63,637 nucleotides of DNA, from assembly GCA_021202985.1 (NCBI GenBank), contig JAJQCA010000036.1, positions 1 to 63,637 of the forward strand, given 5' to 3'. Below are positions 17,320-26,137 of this stretch, in pieces. The DNA comes from Alistipes sp. (GTDB lineage Bacteria; Bacteroidota; Bacteroidia; Bacteroidales; Rikenellaceae). Numbering within the stretch: the stretch's first letter is position 1; every line of letters starts with the position of its first letter. Below the pieces are notes generated by a model. That model ran no database searches. It was not told the DNA's origin and saw nothing but the letters and a program-made list of their open reading frames with translations. Made by a program: the position numbers and the translations under genes.

Positions 17320-20300
17320 CTAATATGTTCTTCGCATACAGCGGATGGGGAGCGCATGACGGCGGTCGAAGTCATTTGCTATTTCGGTTGTTGCAGGAAA
17401 GAAACCAACATAAAGTGACCCTGTCGCACTCCATTCACTATTAGGATTTGCAGTCCAATAATAACCTTGATTGTTTCCTGACACGAAGGCAACGCTTCCG
17501 CCATTGATGTAACCCGAATGGGGCCAGACACCGAGGTCCGCATGTCCCCATGACGGGACATTTCCATTGACTTCGCTGTAACCCTGCAGGTGAGTGCGTG
17601 CCGAGAAAAGATTATACCATACCGGGTTTCCTCCCGAGTCACCCGGTACTACCCGCCAGCCGTCCGGGCAGGGGTCGTAAGCCCCTTTCTCGATATCTTC
17701 CAATGTATTTCCCGGATGCCACATTTTGCGCCTTACCTCGGACGAGCCGATTGAATAATCGGTACTGTACCAGTCGGACGAGTAGCTGACAGTTATAAAG
17801 TCTAACGGATTCTCAATAGAATGATTCAACATTACTCCACTTGTTGCCGTTTTAAAGTCATTCGGAAAATTCAGCGTATTCCCGTCAGCGTCATATATGG
17901 TTATAAATGAGCCGGACCCCACTCCGTTCGCATACGGGAACGGGTCTTTGCGGCCCCACTGGTAGAACAGCCCCTGCGACCGAAAATCCGTCGGGTCCTC
18001 ACTAAGGGCGCCAAGGTTGCGGTCGAGGAATTCGTAGACGCTGAAGCCGTAAAAATCGTTCGCGTCGTTGTTTGGGTCGAAATCGCTTACCCAGAGGTGC
18101 CAGCTCCATAGTATCTTTCCGTTGTTTTTATCCTTAACGGCAACCACCGCATTACCCGCACTGGCTCCCGGATAGACTATAAGATTCGCCGTGGATCCGG
18201 AACCTTCCACCTCGACCCAACTTACCGCCCCGGCATCACTCATACCGTTCGGATTGTCCGTCCATATAAATTCCCAGTCCAATTCCGTATTTGTGCCTAT
18301 ACGTTCGTCCACCCCTCGATTGGCCTGCGACACGGGTATCTCCACAGCCTTTCCGTTCGGATTGAGGATATAGCAGTTCGCCTCGCCACCGATGAAAGTT
18401 TCGCCTCGGCTGCCGCTGTCCGATACAAGGTTAATTACAACATCCTCGGTATACACGAAACCGGGGTCTCCCATATTGTTACCCACCTCGCCCGTATAAG
18501 TGAACGTCACGTTTACCGCACCGGATTTATCCTCACTGTTTATGACGGTAAAATTAAAATCCGTGCCGACGGTTTTATCCGCCGTGCCGGACATGGTATG
18601 AATGGTCACAAGATCGGTATCGCCCGTAACGTCTGTAACCGTCCAGTCGCGGTTAGCCCTTACCTTGAACGAGTGCTGCGACCCGTCGAGAAGATACCCA
18701 TCCTCCACGTCGGCTATCAGGTTATAGTGTATTTGCCTTAACTTTATGGTTTTAGAAACGAGTTCCCCGTGGTCGATTACGGTAAAATAATAATTGGTGG
18801 CTTTTTCGAGGAACGGATCTGTCTCAATTTCCGAATTGACAAACCGTCTCGGGGTCAGGTAAAAGGTATATCCGTAGTCGGTGGGCGGTATTACCATTTC
18901 ATCGAAAAAAGACAACGTGCTCGGCAATGTTCCCGCTTCGCGCATCCATGTTACCCTTTCCACGTCATATGTGCCCGCCGGGTCCTTTATCATATTGCAG
19001 TCAGCCCAGGAAGGTAGCCAGTCTATATGGAACCCTTTCGGATTGGGGTTTTCTACCCAATGTAACCCGCCGGGCCACACTATCTCTTCAAGCTCCCGGG
19101 TCCCGACCGTACCGATAAGGTCCGTAACTTCGAGGATTATCAGCGCCAGTTCCGATTCGTCGTTTGTATACTGGTTCACCGCCACATCGAGGCTCAGCGC
19201 GCTGCCGCACGAAATAAGTATCCTGCCGGTACGCATATCCGGCTCGTTGTTCTCGGTTACCGTGAATTCCAGCTCTTCGCTCACATCTATGTTCGGCGAG
19301 GAAGCCGGGGAAAGGCCTCCGAGCCATGTATTGCCCTCGGTCACCTTTGCAGTCCACCCGTCCGGGTAGTTGGTCTTCACGAAGAACGATTCGCTGTGCG
19401 CGTTGCCGGGCACGTCTATCGAGTTCCTGCTCACAGCCAGATAGTACGGCCCGAGCCACACCACGTCCGTCAACTTATCGTCCGACCAGACGATGATTTC
19501 GGACTCCATATCGTACGGACCCCGGCGGAACGCCTCCTCCTCGTCATCGTCGCCCGCACCGCCCACATGATTTATATTGATATGGTATCGATGGTTTCGC
19601 AGGATATCGTATCGTGCCTGCGGGTCGTCGTTGGGACGGAAGTCGACCCGGTACCAGGTGGGCGAGCTCGTGTTGAGCGGCTGCCCCGGCGCCGTGTAGT
19701 ACCCCTCTATCAGAAGGCATACGTTGTCCTCCGGTGCGGCGGTGCTGTTTTCAGCCTCCCCGATATAGATTTCCCTCTCTATTCTCGTCCCCGCCACGCT
19801 GTACTCCAGCGGCGGATCGATTACCTGGGTCGATACAACGGTGGGAGTGGTTACTTTCTGGTCCGTCAGGTTGAAACCCGATGCGGCATCCGGCACCGCG
19901 GCATGCGTGCGCAACGCGTTATAGACCTTTATACGGCGTATGTCGAAACTGGGCTGGTCGTCCCCCGACGGGAGGTTTAGGACCACATCCACCCGGGCCA
20001 TCGCGCGCAGCATGTATATCGTACCGCCGAAAGCGGTGAGTGTGGTATAGCGCTCGATAACGGCAGACCCCGACGTCTCGCCCCACATGGGAATGTAGCG
20101 CATCTGCTCTGCCGATACGGGCCACGCCTCGTTATGTGTAAACTGTACCCGGGCCATCACGTCGTCCTTCGTATTGCCGACCGCAACGTATTGCATCGCC
20201 TCGTCGACCTCCTCCCGCAGGTTTGCCAACAACACCAGCCGGTAACTCTCGCCCGCCTCGCTCCTTTTGAGCGACACGGTAAATTTCATCGTATTGCTGC

Positions 20301-20643
20301 CGGTAAAGGTCGGTACGGTGGTTTCGTGAGCGCGGTAAGCGAACGTCTCGATGCCGCTGTCGACACGGAACACCAGCACGTCCACCACCTGCACCGTCGA
20401 CTCGTCGCTTTCGCTCATAGCCCGCGAAGTTGGAGTACCGGTCAGCGGCACGTCCAGGCTGACTTCCATATTTATCCGGTCCTCGTCCGTACCGGTGTCT
20501 ATTTCCGGGTCGGTATTGCAACCGGACATACAAAATAGCAGCGTCACCGCGGCCATAAAGAGCCGGAACGGATTCCACGGCCGGGTTGCGGTTCTTTGAG
20601 ATGGTATGCTGAACATCGTATGCTGTTTTACTTTTGTAAACAT
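17320..20643 (-). CDS. Large fimbrial tip/accessory lipoprotein with FISUMP-like C-terminus
   Basis: Last gene of a three-gene fimbrial operon; 1107 residues. A long N-terminus ends in a lipobox (LLFCMSGC, Cys about 42), followed by a fimbrillin-like domain (about 50-370, beginning MEVSLDVPLTGTPTSRAMS) as in Mfa/Fim accessory subunits. Two or more BACON-like beta domains follow (for instance around 395-490, with LAVSRNSIDVPGNA). The C-terminal 250 residues carry FLDRNLGAL, FYQWGRKDPFPY, YDPCPDGWRVV and a final PIRCMRR, which resemble the FISUMP/major-paralogous adhesin domain. It probably forms the exposed tip and binds a host or bacterial ligand (inference). An internal ATG at residue 10 is an alternative start. 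21 nt separate it from the FimB-like gene. Confidence 0.8.
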   Translation of the reverse strand: MFTKVKQHTMFSIPSQRTATRPWNPFRLFMAAVTLLFCMSGCNTDPEIDTGTDEDRINMEVSLDVPLTGTPTSRAMSESDESTVQVVDVLVFRVDSGIETFAYRAHETTVPTFTGSNTMKFTVSLKRSEAGESYRLVLLANLREEVDEAMQYVAVGNTKDDVMARVQFTHNEAWPVSAEQMRYIPMWGETSGSAVIERYTTLTAFGGTIYMLRAMARVDVVLNLPSGDDQPSFDIRRIKVYNALRTHAAVPDAASGFNLTDQKVTTPTVVSTQVIDPPLEYSVAGTRIEREIYIGEAENSTAAPEDNVCLLIEGYYTAPGQPLNTSSPTWYRVDFRPNDDPQARYDILRNHRYHININHVGGAGDDDEEEAFRRGPYDMESEIIVWSDDKLTDVVWLGPYYLAVSRNSIDVPGNAHSESFFVKTNYPDGWTAKVTEGNTWLGGLSPASSPNIDVSEELEFTVTENNEPDMRTGRILISCGSALSLDVAVNQYTNDESELALIILEVTDLIGTVGTRELEEIVWPGGLHWVENPNPKGFHIDWLPSWADCNMIKDPAGTYDVERVTWMREAGTLPSTLSFFDEMVIPPTDYGYTFYLTPRRFVNSEIETDPFLEKATNYYFTVIDHGELVSKTIKLRQIHYNLIADVEDGYLLDGSQHSFKVRANRDWTVTDVTGDTDLVTIHTMSGTADKTVGTDFNFTVINSEDKSGAVNVTFTYTGEVGNNMGDPGFVYTEDVVINLVSDSGSRGETFIGGEANCYILNPNGKAVEIPVSQANRGVDERIGTNTELDWEFIWTDNPNGMSDAGAVSWVEVEGSGSTANLIVYPGASAGNAVVAVKDKNNGKILWSWHLWVSDFDPNNDANDFYGFSVYEFLDRNLGALSEDPTDFRSQGLFYQWGRKDPFPYANGVGSGSFITIYDADGNTLNFPNDFKTATSGVMLNHSIENPLDFITVSYSSDWYSTDYSIGSSEVRRKMWHPGNTLEDIEKGAYDPCPDGWRVVPGDSGGNPVWYNLFSARTHLQGYSEVNGNVPSWGHADLGVWPHSGYINGGSVAFVSGNNQGYYWTANPNSEWSATGSLYVGFFPATTEIANDFDRRHALPIRCMRRTY

Positions 20644-20664
20644 AAGGAAGCTAAGGGAGCGGCC

Positions 20665-21627
20665 CTATCCTACCGAAACATTGTCATTTATAATGGGCGC
20701 CCAGTCGTTTATCTGGATACTGACCACCACGTACCTGCCGTCCCGGTTTTTCTCCACGGATATTTTAACTGTGAAATGGTCCTCCCTGTCGAGGTAATCT
20801 GCGAAATCCGACCCCGTGTAATTTTCCTTGATGAGTTCCGGCAGGGATTTATAAATAAGCGGCTCCCTGTATCCGGGTTGTATGGAACTGAGTATCAAGT
20901 CGCCGTCCTCGACTATACGCTGCACTACAAATGATGCGGCTGGGACCTCATCGCCGTCGTGCTCCATAAATCCGTACACGGGCAGGTACTTCAATAGTTC
21001 CGACCCGTACAGGGAACGGTCGTAAGCATAGGTTCCGTTACTGCCGAGTATCGAGACGGTAACTATTTCCCCGAGGTCCTGCTGAGGCTCCGGCTCCAGC
21101 CCGTAAACCAGTATGTCCACCCGGTTGGTGTTCTTCACCATCGGCAGGTCCGCATAGGTAGCGTTCACCCCGTCGTGCCCGAACCGCGCCATCGCGTGGA
21201 ACATGTGCCCGGGATGTGAGGATACGGTGCCGTCCGGCTCACAGGCCATAGCCACGGTCATATCCCGCAGCGTCCCTTCGCAGGCCACCTCATACGGGTC
21301 CGTGTGGGCGTCGCCCCAGGCCACCGCCGTGTAATCGCCCGCAGGCAGCTCCAGGGTGACAGTATTACCCTCGTCCAGACCGGCGGTAGGCAACTCCATT
21401 ACATCGTACAACTGTTCGTCACCATCGAAGAGGTAGAGCGACGTATGGCTGACCTCCCGGGCGAACCTCTCCTCCTGCTCCATATTATGGGTATAAACCA
21501 ATCGCAGGACGACCACCGGGTCCCCCGGCTGCGTGCCGGGACATTCCCCATCATCCCGCATACAGGAAAGCAGCAAAAGGGGTACGGTGCACAGCAGTGC
21601 AACTGTATTTTTCAGGGTTACGCACAT
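20665..21627 (-). CDS. FimB/Mfa2 family fimbrial anchor lipoprotein
   Basis: 320 residues with a lipoprotein signal (ALLCTVPLLLLSCMRDD, lipid Cys about 22). Typical Mfa2/FimB features are the first transthyretin-like domain with DPVVVLRLVYTHNME, the SLYLFDGDEQL segment and PAGDYTAVAWGDA, and the second domain ending VSIQINDWAPIIND. Members of this family cap and anchor the fimbrial shaft in the outer membrane and limit its length (family knowledge from Porphyromonas). It lies between the major subunit gene and the tip gene on one transcript. Confidence 0.85.
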   Translation of the reverse strand: MCVTLKNTVALLCTVPLLLLSCMRDDGECPGTQPGDPVVVLRLVYTHNMEQEERFAREVSHTSLYLFDGDEQLYDVMELPTAGLDEGNTVTLELPAGDYTAVAWGDAHTDPYEVACEGTLRDMTVAMACEPDGTVSSHPGHMFHAMARFGHDGVNATYADLPMVKNTNRVDILVYGLEPEPQQDLGEIVTVSILGSNGTYAYDRSLYGSELLKYLPVYGFMEHDGDEVPAASFVVQRIVEDGDLILSSIQPGYREPLIYKSLPELIKENYTGSDFADYLDREDHFTVKISVEKNRDGRYVVVSIQINDWAPIINDNVSVG

Positions 21628-21651
21628 AATAAGCTGACGGGCCAGGGTTTA

Positions 21652-21699
21652 TCCGGACATATGCCGCCCCCTGCCGGGAGCGGCATAATCCTGTCCGGA
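21652..21699 (-). other. Intercistronic stem-loop in the fimbrial operon
   Basis: Two nested stems (TCCGGACA 21652-21659 with TGTCCGGA 21692-21699; TATGCCGC with GCGGCATA inside) lie between the major subunit gene and the anchor gene. There is no T-run, so it is more likely an mRNA stabiliser or partial attenuator than a full terminator. Confidence 0.55.
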
Positions 21700-21710
21700 A
21701 ACTTTGTTTG

Positions 21711-23084
21711 CTATAAACCTTGCGAGTCGTCGATGGTCGTCCAGTTGGATACCGATATACCCACGACGATATCCACCTGACGGTCGAGCGGGGTCGGCGG
21801 GTCGATAGACTCGTCCGGGTCGTTCCAACCGGAACCGTTGACACTGTCTATGGTCAGTTTGTAATAGCTGTTACGTTTTACGGTATACTGGTTTTCGCCG
21901 CTGCCGGCATTAGTATTGCGCAGCCATACCGGGTAGTAGCAGATGCCCTGTGGATATTCGAGAATCTCCTTTGTCTCGTCCGAACTTCCCGGCACAAGGG
22001 GAGTTCCAACCGGTGATGACGCATAATATCCCGGATCGAGTGCTTTCGAGCCGTCGGACCTTACCGTGGCAACTCGCCAGAAAGTTCCGTCGGAAGTCGC
22101 TGAACCTCCGGAAGTACCGTCGGCCTGAAGCCAGGTATCGGGCGTGAATTTACCCTTAATCATAACCATGGTGGCGGTACCTTCCCTGGGCAGGAAGTTG
22201 GCATTCTCCATACAGTAGGTCCATTTTTTATCGGCGTCGGCCATACCCGGAATTATCGCTGGCAGGTAATCGTCCAGCGGGTCCTGATAGTTGTTGGGAT
22301 CAATGTCGTTATTATAGTAATTCGGGGTTATCATCGCCGAACCGCTGTAATGTTGCACCACGTAGAACGACGCGGGATTGTTGGTCACCAGGTATTCAAC
22401 TTCGCTCAGCTCACCTTCCGGCTGGCTCGCCGGGTCGAACGCCACTGCGACTTTAGCCACCACCCTCTCGAGTTCGAGATTAAAGGTATTTATGTTTATA
22501 TCGTCCGTATCCTGCGCCCAGAACTGAGTAATCCCGGTACCGTCCAGCTTCGAGGTCATAAAGAACCCGCGCGACTCCTCGTTCAGCAGCGCATTGATAT
22601 CCGACTGGTCAATGTCGAGGAAGCCTTTACCAGTCAGAACATCGAGGTCGTATTTGAGTATCTCCTCGGAAAATTCGTCCATCGATATACCTTCGGTTGC
22701 ATAAGAAAGGTAACCTTTCGGCACGTTGGCAACTGCGAAAATATACATCCTCCCGACGGAAACCGTAAAGTTGAAAGTGGCCGTACTTTGCTGAAAGCCA
22801 CCGTACCTAATCTGGTCCTGACTGTCGAAAGCCTCGAGCAGTTTCTGGTTATTGAAAACAAAAACGGCGATATTATTCAGGCGGCTCTCCTTTTCCAAAG
22901 CCAAACCGTTACTGTTGGGGAAAGATACCGCCCGGGAATTCACAAGGTCCGGAAATTCGACCGTAAGGGTCACCGGCACTTTCTTGGTGTTTGTCTCCGT
23001 TTCGGAGCCTTCGCCGCTGTTTTTGGAACACGATATAAATACCGCCACCGATAAAACGGCTGCCAAAAGATGTTTTGGGGTCAT
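21711..23084 (-). CDS. Mfa1/fimbrillin-type major fimbrial subunit
   Basis: Promoter-proximal gene of the fimbrial operon; 457 residues. Lipoprotein signal MTPKHLLAAVLSVAVFISC (Cys 19), then an N-terminal domain with VPVTLTVEFPDLVNSRAV, which contains the region usually cut by an Arg-gingipain-like protease before assembly (family knowledge). The C-terminal part ends QVDIVVGISVSNW, the typical Mfa1/FimA terminus preceded by YYKLTIDSVNGSGW. Polymerises by donor-strand exchange. Anchor and tip genes follow; a LytTR regulator is divergent. Confidence 0.85.
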   Translation of the reverse strand: MTPKHLLAAVLSVAVFISCSKNSGEGSETETNTKKVPVTLTVEFPDLVNSRAVSFPNSNGLALEKESRLNNIAVFVFNNQKLLEAFDSQDQIRYGGFQQSTATFNFTVSVGRMYIFAVANVPKGYLSYATEGISMDEFSEEILKYDLDVLTGKGFLDIDQSDINALLNEESRGFFMTSKLDGTGITQFWAQDTDDININTFNLELERVVAKVAVAFDPASQPEGELSEVEYLVTNNPASFYVVQHYSGSAMITPNYYNNDIDPNNYQDPLDDYLPAIIPGMADADKKWTYCMENANFLPREGTATMVMIKGKFTPDTWLQADGTSGGSATSDGTFWRVATVRSDGSKALDPGYYASSPVGTPLVPGSSDETKEILEYPQGICYYPVWLRNTNAGSGENQYTVKRNSYYKLTIDSVNGSGWNDPDESIDPPTPLDRQVDIVVGISVSNWTTIDDSQGL

Positions 23085-23558
23085 AATAATTAAGATTTAG
23101 ATGATTTATATCACATTATTTGGTTGCAATTAGCAAAACATGGTACCTATAAATAGCGCTAACGGGGTCGGCAACATATAACCTGAATCGGATTCCGATA
23201 ATTAAAGCCTACCGGGAATCGTTTATTAGAACAAATAAACCAAATAATCCGTAGCGTTGTTCCTTTACGCCTTTTTTATTATACAAATTTCCCTATTTTT
23301 TAACATGACCCCCATGTTAGAGCCGCGTTACATTAAATAAAACAGGCGCATTCCCGTTTCGCCGGTAACTCATTTTTGCGCGCACTATCCAAAACCGTTC
23401 CAATCTCAAAAATACCCGCCGGTGGCGGGTATTGCCAGAATGTCATTTCTAAATGTGTTACCCACAATAAAAAGCCCCGGCGTGTTTACCGGGGCATCGG
23501 GTCGATAAGGGTTTCGAATGGACTGCGGCCCGCCATCCTTATAATATTAATAAGGGCG
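23085..23558. other. Divergent regulatory gap, fimbriae / LytTR
   Basis: About 470 bp, AT-rich near the fimbrial start. No exact TAnnTTTG element was found for the fimbrial operon. A GCCCCGG/CCGGGGC hairpin (about 23475-23496) with an A-run on its left (T5 on the minus strand) lies 60 nt before the LytTR start and could be a leader structure or a stray terminator. Confidence 0.45.
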
Positions 23559-23921
23559 ATGGCCTCGCGCCTGTCGGCAGGCCGCGAGGACGGCAGGGCC
23601 GGGATGTTCTTCCGGCAGGGCAACACCTTCAGGCGGGTGGACCCCGGACAGATTGTTTACGCCGAGGGAATGCAGAATTACGTGAAGCTGCACCTTGCCG
23701 GCGAAAGTATCGTAATCCATCAGACTATGTCTTCGCTCGAAGGAATCCTTCCGGCCGGCAGTTTCTACCGTATCCACCGGTCGTACCTCGTGAACGTGGA
23801 CCATATAGCTACCGTGTCGGGTAATCGCGTCTTTATCGGCGGTACCGAACTGCCTGTCGCATCCCAGCGGATGGAGGGTTTTCTGGAAAACGTGGTCCTC
23901 AAGAAACTTATTAGCAAGTAA
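23559..23921 (+). CDS. Stand-alone LytTR DNA-binding regulator
   Basis: About 120 residues, nearly all LytTR domain (AlgR/AgrA/LytR type): VDPGQIVYAEGMQNYVKLH (recognition of strand start), SLEGILPAGSFYRIHRSYLVNV and LPVASQRMEGFLENV. There is no receiver domain, so it is not a classical response regulator. The ATG at 23559 follows an AATAAGGGCG stretch; upstream in-frame codons lie across the hairpin near 23480 and are unlikely to be used. Divergent from the fimbrial operon, it is a candidate regulator of it (inference). Confidence 0.8.
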   Translation: MASRLSAGREDGRAGMFFRQGNTFRRVDPGQIVYAEGMQNYVKLHLAGESIVIHQTMSSLEGILPAGSFYRIHRSYLVNVDHIATVSGNRVFIGGTELPVASQRMEGFLENVVLKKLISK

Positions 23922-24048
23922 TCTCACTGTTATACATCTTCGGCAGTAACAGAACTTCGATATAAATTAATGTCGTTCCGGCCCGTTGTACTTGCCTTTA
24001 ACGTACGACCCGGAATAACTTCGAAGATCTACCCCGTCATTCGGGAGC

Positions 24049-24088
24049 CACAAAAAAGGCGGTCCCGCCACAGGACCGCCCTCAAAAA
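24049..24088 (-). terminator. Terminator of the Ser/Asn-rich gene
   Basis: GGCGGTCC-N-GGACCGCC hairpin (about 24059-24081) with a T-run on the minus strand (A-run 24053-24058). It lies 16 nt past the stop at 24104. Confidence 0.8.
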
Positions 24089-24103
24089 AACATGGTATTT
24101 AAC

Positions 24104-24619
24104 TTAGCATTGTGGCCGGTTGGGGTCGGAAGAGATATACTCGCTTCCTTCTTCCTGGTCCTCAACGAGGTCGGAAGTAGCCGGGTCGTTGTCCACACCG
24201 GCATAAGGGTCGGTGAAGATGATGGTCTCGCTGTAAATCACAGCGCCGTCGGAATCGGAATTTTCGATATCGTCGCTGCCGATATTGTTATTACCGATAT
24301 TATCGCTGCCGATGTTCGACGAGTCGTAACTGTTTTTCGAGGTACCGCAACCGCATCCGGAATCCTGGTTAAGGTCGGACTGGGGGTCGTAGTCGTTTGA
24401 AGCCGATTTCGACTTCGTGTACTGGCTGGCGGTATCGCTGTCGTTTTCGGAATAGTAATCCGATTCGGTTTTGGATTTGGTGTATTTGCTGGCTGCACCT
24501 GCGGCCGCCGCACCTGCGCCTACTCCTGCGTCCACGCCGCGGAAATCGTTTTCGTTCTTTGCCTGGTTCTGGTCTTTGCTGTCGGAGGATATACCCGAAT
24601 TGCATTTAAATTCGCCCAT
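24104..24619 (-). CDS. Ser/Asn/Asp-rich low-complexity protein, GCGCG motif
   Basis: 171 residues, family not recognised. No signal peptide; starts MGEFKCNSG. It has an Ala/Gly run (about 35-45), two copies of S-x-YTKSK (about 45-75), the motif SGCGCGTSK (about 93), a run of NIGS/D-type pentapeptides (about 102-125), a hydrophobic VIYSETIIF segment, and ends in cysteine. Composition predicts a disordered, acidic protein. It has its own strong terminator downstream, which favours a real gene. Possibilities include a small secreted or surface matrix protein or a peptide precursor; none is supported. Confidence 0.6.
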   Translation of the reverse strand: MGEFKCNSGISSDSKDQNQAKNENDFRGVDAGVGAGAAAAGAASKYTKSKTESDYYSENDSDTASQYTKSKSASNDYDPQSDLNQDSGCGCGTSKNSYDSSNIGSDNIGNNNIGSDDIENSDSDGAVIYSETIIFTDPYAGVDNDPATSDLVEDQEEGSEYISSDPNRPQC

Positions 24620-24766
24620 AATATCGAAATTATATTAATTGAAAAGGTTTATACGTCTTTTCAACTACACTAATCAGGCCAAAAAGTGACTCGTACGGTC
24701 CATGCCCGGCCACGGCCCCCGGGACCGGAGCCGGGTTTTACCTACGACGGAGACCATGCGGCAGCG

Positions 24767-25231
24767 CTACCGCGTGGCCGGACGCGCGTGGTGGCCGGCT
24801 CCGGAGAGAATCTGCTCCAGTTCCGCGGAGGTGTCGGGTTGAAGGAGGTACCACTTACCCCGGAAATGGGCGCGCATACCGTCATTCCATACCGATATCA
24901 CATCGTCCTCCCTGCGGGCGACCGGATCGTAATTAACCATCAGGGTATAGTCGGCGGTAACCGGGTTGATCATTGCCCCGCTGTCGTTACGCGCGCTGTC
25001 GTACTCGGCACCCGAAAGGCAGCGGGAAAGGGCCGCGAAATCGTCGTGGCTAAGTTGCCTGTCGGGAAGGTCCCCGTAACCGTATTCCACCCGGATGCCG
25101 GCAATCGATGCCAGGCTTTCGGCAGGCAGGAGGTTGAAATGGCGGGGTGTTTCGGCCAAAACCGTATTCCCGCTCCAGGCGCACCCCGCGACTATAAGCA
25201 GGGCGGCAGTTAAAATCTGTAATTTTTTCAT
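24767..25231 (-). CDS. Hypothetical lipoprotein or periplasmic protein
   Basis: 154 residues, no family recognised. Signal region MKKLQILTAALLIVAGC with a lipobox-like Cys at 17. The remainder is soluble, acidic-to-neutral, with IRVEYGYGDLPDRQLSH and VISVWNDGMRAHFRGK. It is 13 nt from the start-side end of the YedK/HMCES-like gene (whose stop lies at 25245), so the two are probably co-transcribed. Confidence 0.65.
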   Translation of the reverse strand: MKKLQILTAALLIVAGCAWSGNTVLAETPRHFNLLPAESLASIAGIRVEYGYGDLPDRQLSHDDFAALSRCLSGAEYDSARNDSGAMINPVTADYTLMVNYDPVARREDDVISVWNDGMRAHFRGKWYLLQPDTSAELEQILSGAGHHARPATR

Positions 25232-25244
25232 AATCGTTTCGTAT

Positions 25245-25988
25245 TTAATCCCGCTGTATTATCGCGGGGTCGTAATTATCCATCCTCAGGAACCCGGATG
25301 AAACGGGATAGGCCTGCATGCCCGTTTCCGGATAGGTAGTCATCAGGCGTTTTATCTCCCCGTCGTCCAGGCCGCGGTCGAGCCACCGTTCCTCGTCCCG
25401 TCGTCGAAGGATAAGCGGCATACGGCGGGGATTTTTACCGCCGTTGTGTATCTCGGCCGTGAGGGGGTTGGCCGGGGTGGTGATGAGAGTGAAGGTACGG
25501 ATTTTCTCGCCCGTACGCGGGTCCAGCCATGTGTCGTACAATCCGGCCATCGAGAAAATCTCCTCGCCTTCTATAAATATATAGTAGGGCGTTTTGGAGC
25601 GGTCCGGGTTGTGGTGGTACTCGAAATAGCCGGTCGAGGGTATCAGGCACCGCTTGCGCCTTATCAGCCCGCGGTAGGAAGGCAGCTCGAAAACCGTTTC
25701 GCTCCGGGCGTTGTATGTTCCCTGCCGGATGCGTGCGGCTTTCTCCACCGCGTCGCATACAGTACCGCCCCCGGAACCCTGGCGGCCGGCCCAGTTCGGT
25801 ATTAGGCCCCATTCCATCACCCGCAGCGACTCGTCCGGGGTAACTATGGCGCAGGGGGTATTCTCGAAGGCGTTGATGTGGTAGTTCTCTTCGATTATAT
25901 CGCGCCATGCGTCTATCACGTCGGTCTTCCGGCCGTACCGGGCGGCAAGGTCCATCGCCTTTTTATTCATCGAATTATGGAAGCACAT
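25245..25988 (-). CDS. SOS response-associated peptidase (YedK/HMCES, SRAP)
   Basis: Covalently traps abasic sites in single-stranded DNA to protect them. 247 residues. The catalytic Cys is residue 2 (MCFHN), exposed after Met removal. Other signatures are YNARSETVFELPSYRGLI, the RCLIPSTGYFEY loop (catalytic Glu) and TLITTPANPLTAEIHNGGKNPRRMP with the conserved His. It ends 13 nt before the small lipoprotein gene. No LexA-like operator was recognised upstream. Confidence 0.94.
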   Translation of the reverse strand: MCFHNSMNKKAMDLAARYGRKTDVIDAWRDIIEENYHINAFENTPCAIVTPDESLRVMEWGLIPNWAGRQGSGGGTVCDAVEKAARIRQGTYNARSETVFELPSYRGLIRRKRCLIPSTGYFEYHHNPDRSKTPYYIFIEGEEIFSMAGLYDTWLDPRTGEKIRTFTLITTPANPLTAEIHNGGKNPRRMPLILRRRDEERWLDRGLDDGEIKRLMTTYPETGMQAYPVSSGFLRMDNYDPAIIQRD

Positions 25989-26058
25989 ACTGTTCGGCTT
26001 TTATACCAAGTATGCAATCTTCGCGCCCGGGTGGAATAGGCCAAAGGCCCGGACATGA

Positions 26059-26090
26059 AAATACCCCCGCCCATGGGCAGGGGTATTAGT
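26059..26090 (-). terminator. Terminator of the sialidase operon
   Basis: AATACCCC paired with GGGGTATT around an inner CGCCCATGGGC, followed on the minus strand by TTTTC. It lies 48 nt past the sialidase stop. Confidence 0.75.
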
Positions 26091-26137
26091 GTTGCATGCA
26101 CAATCTCAGACGGTCAATTGTCCGGCTCAGTAAAACC

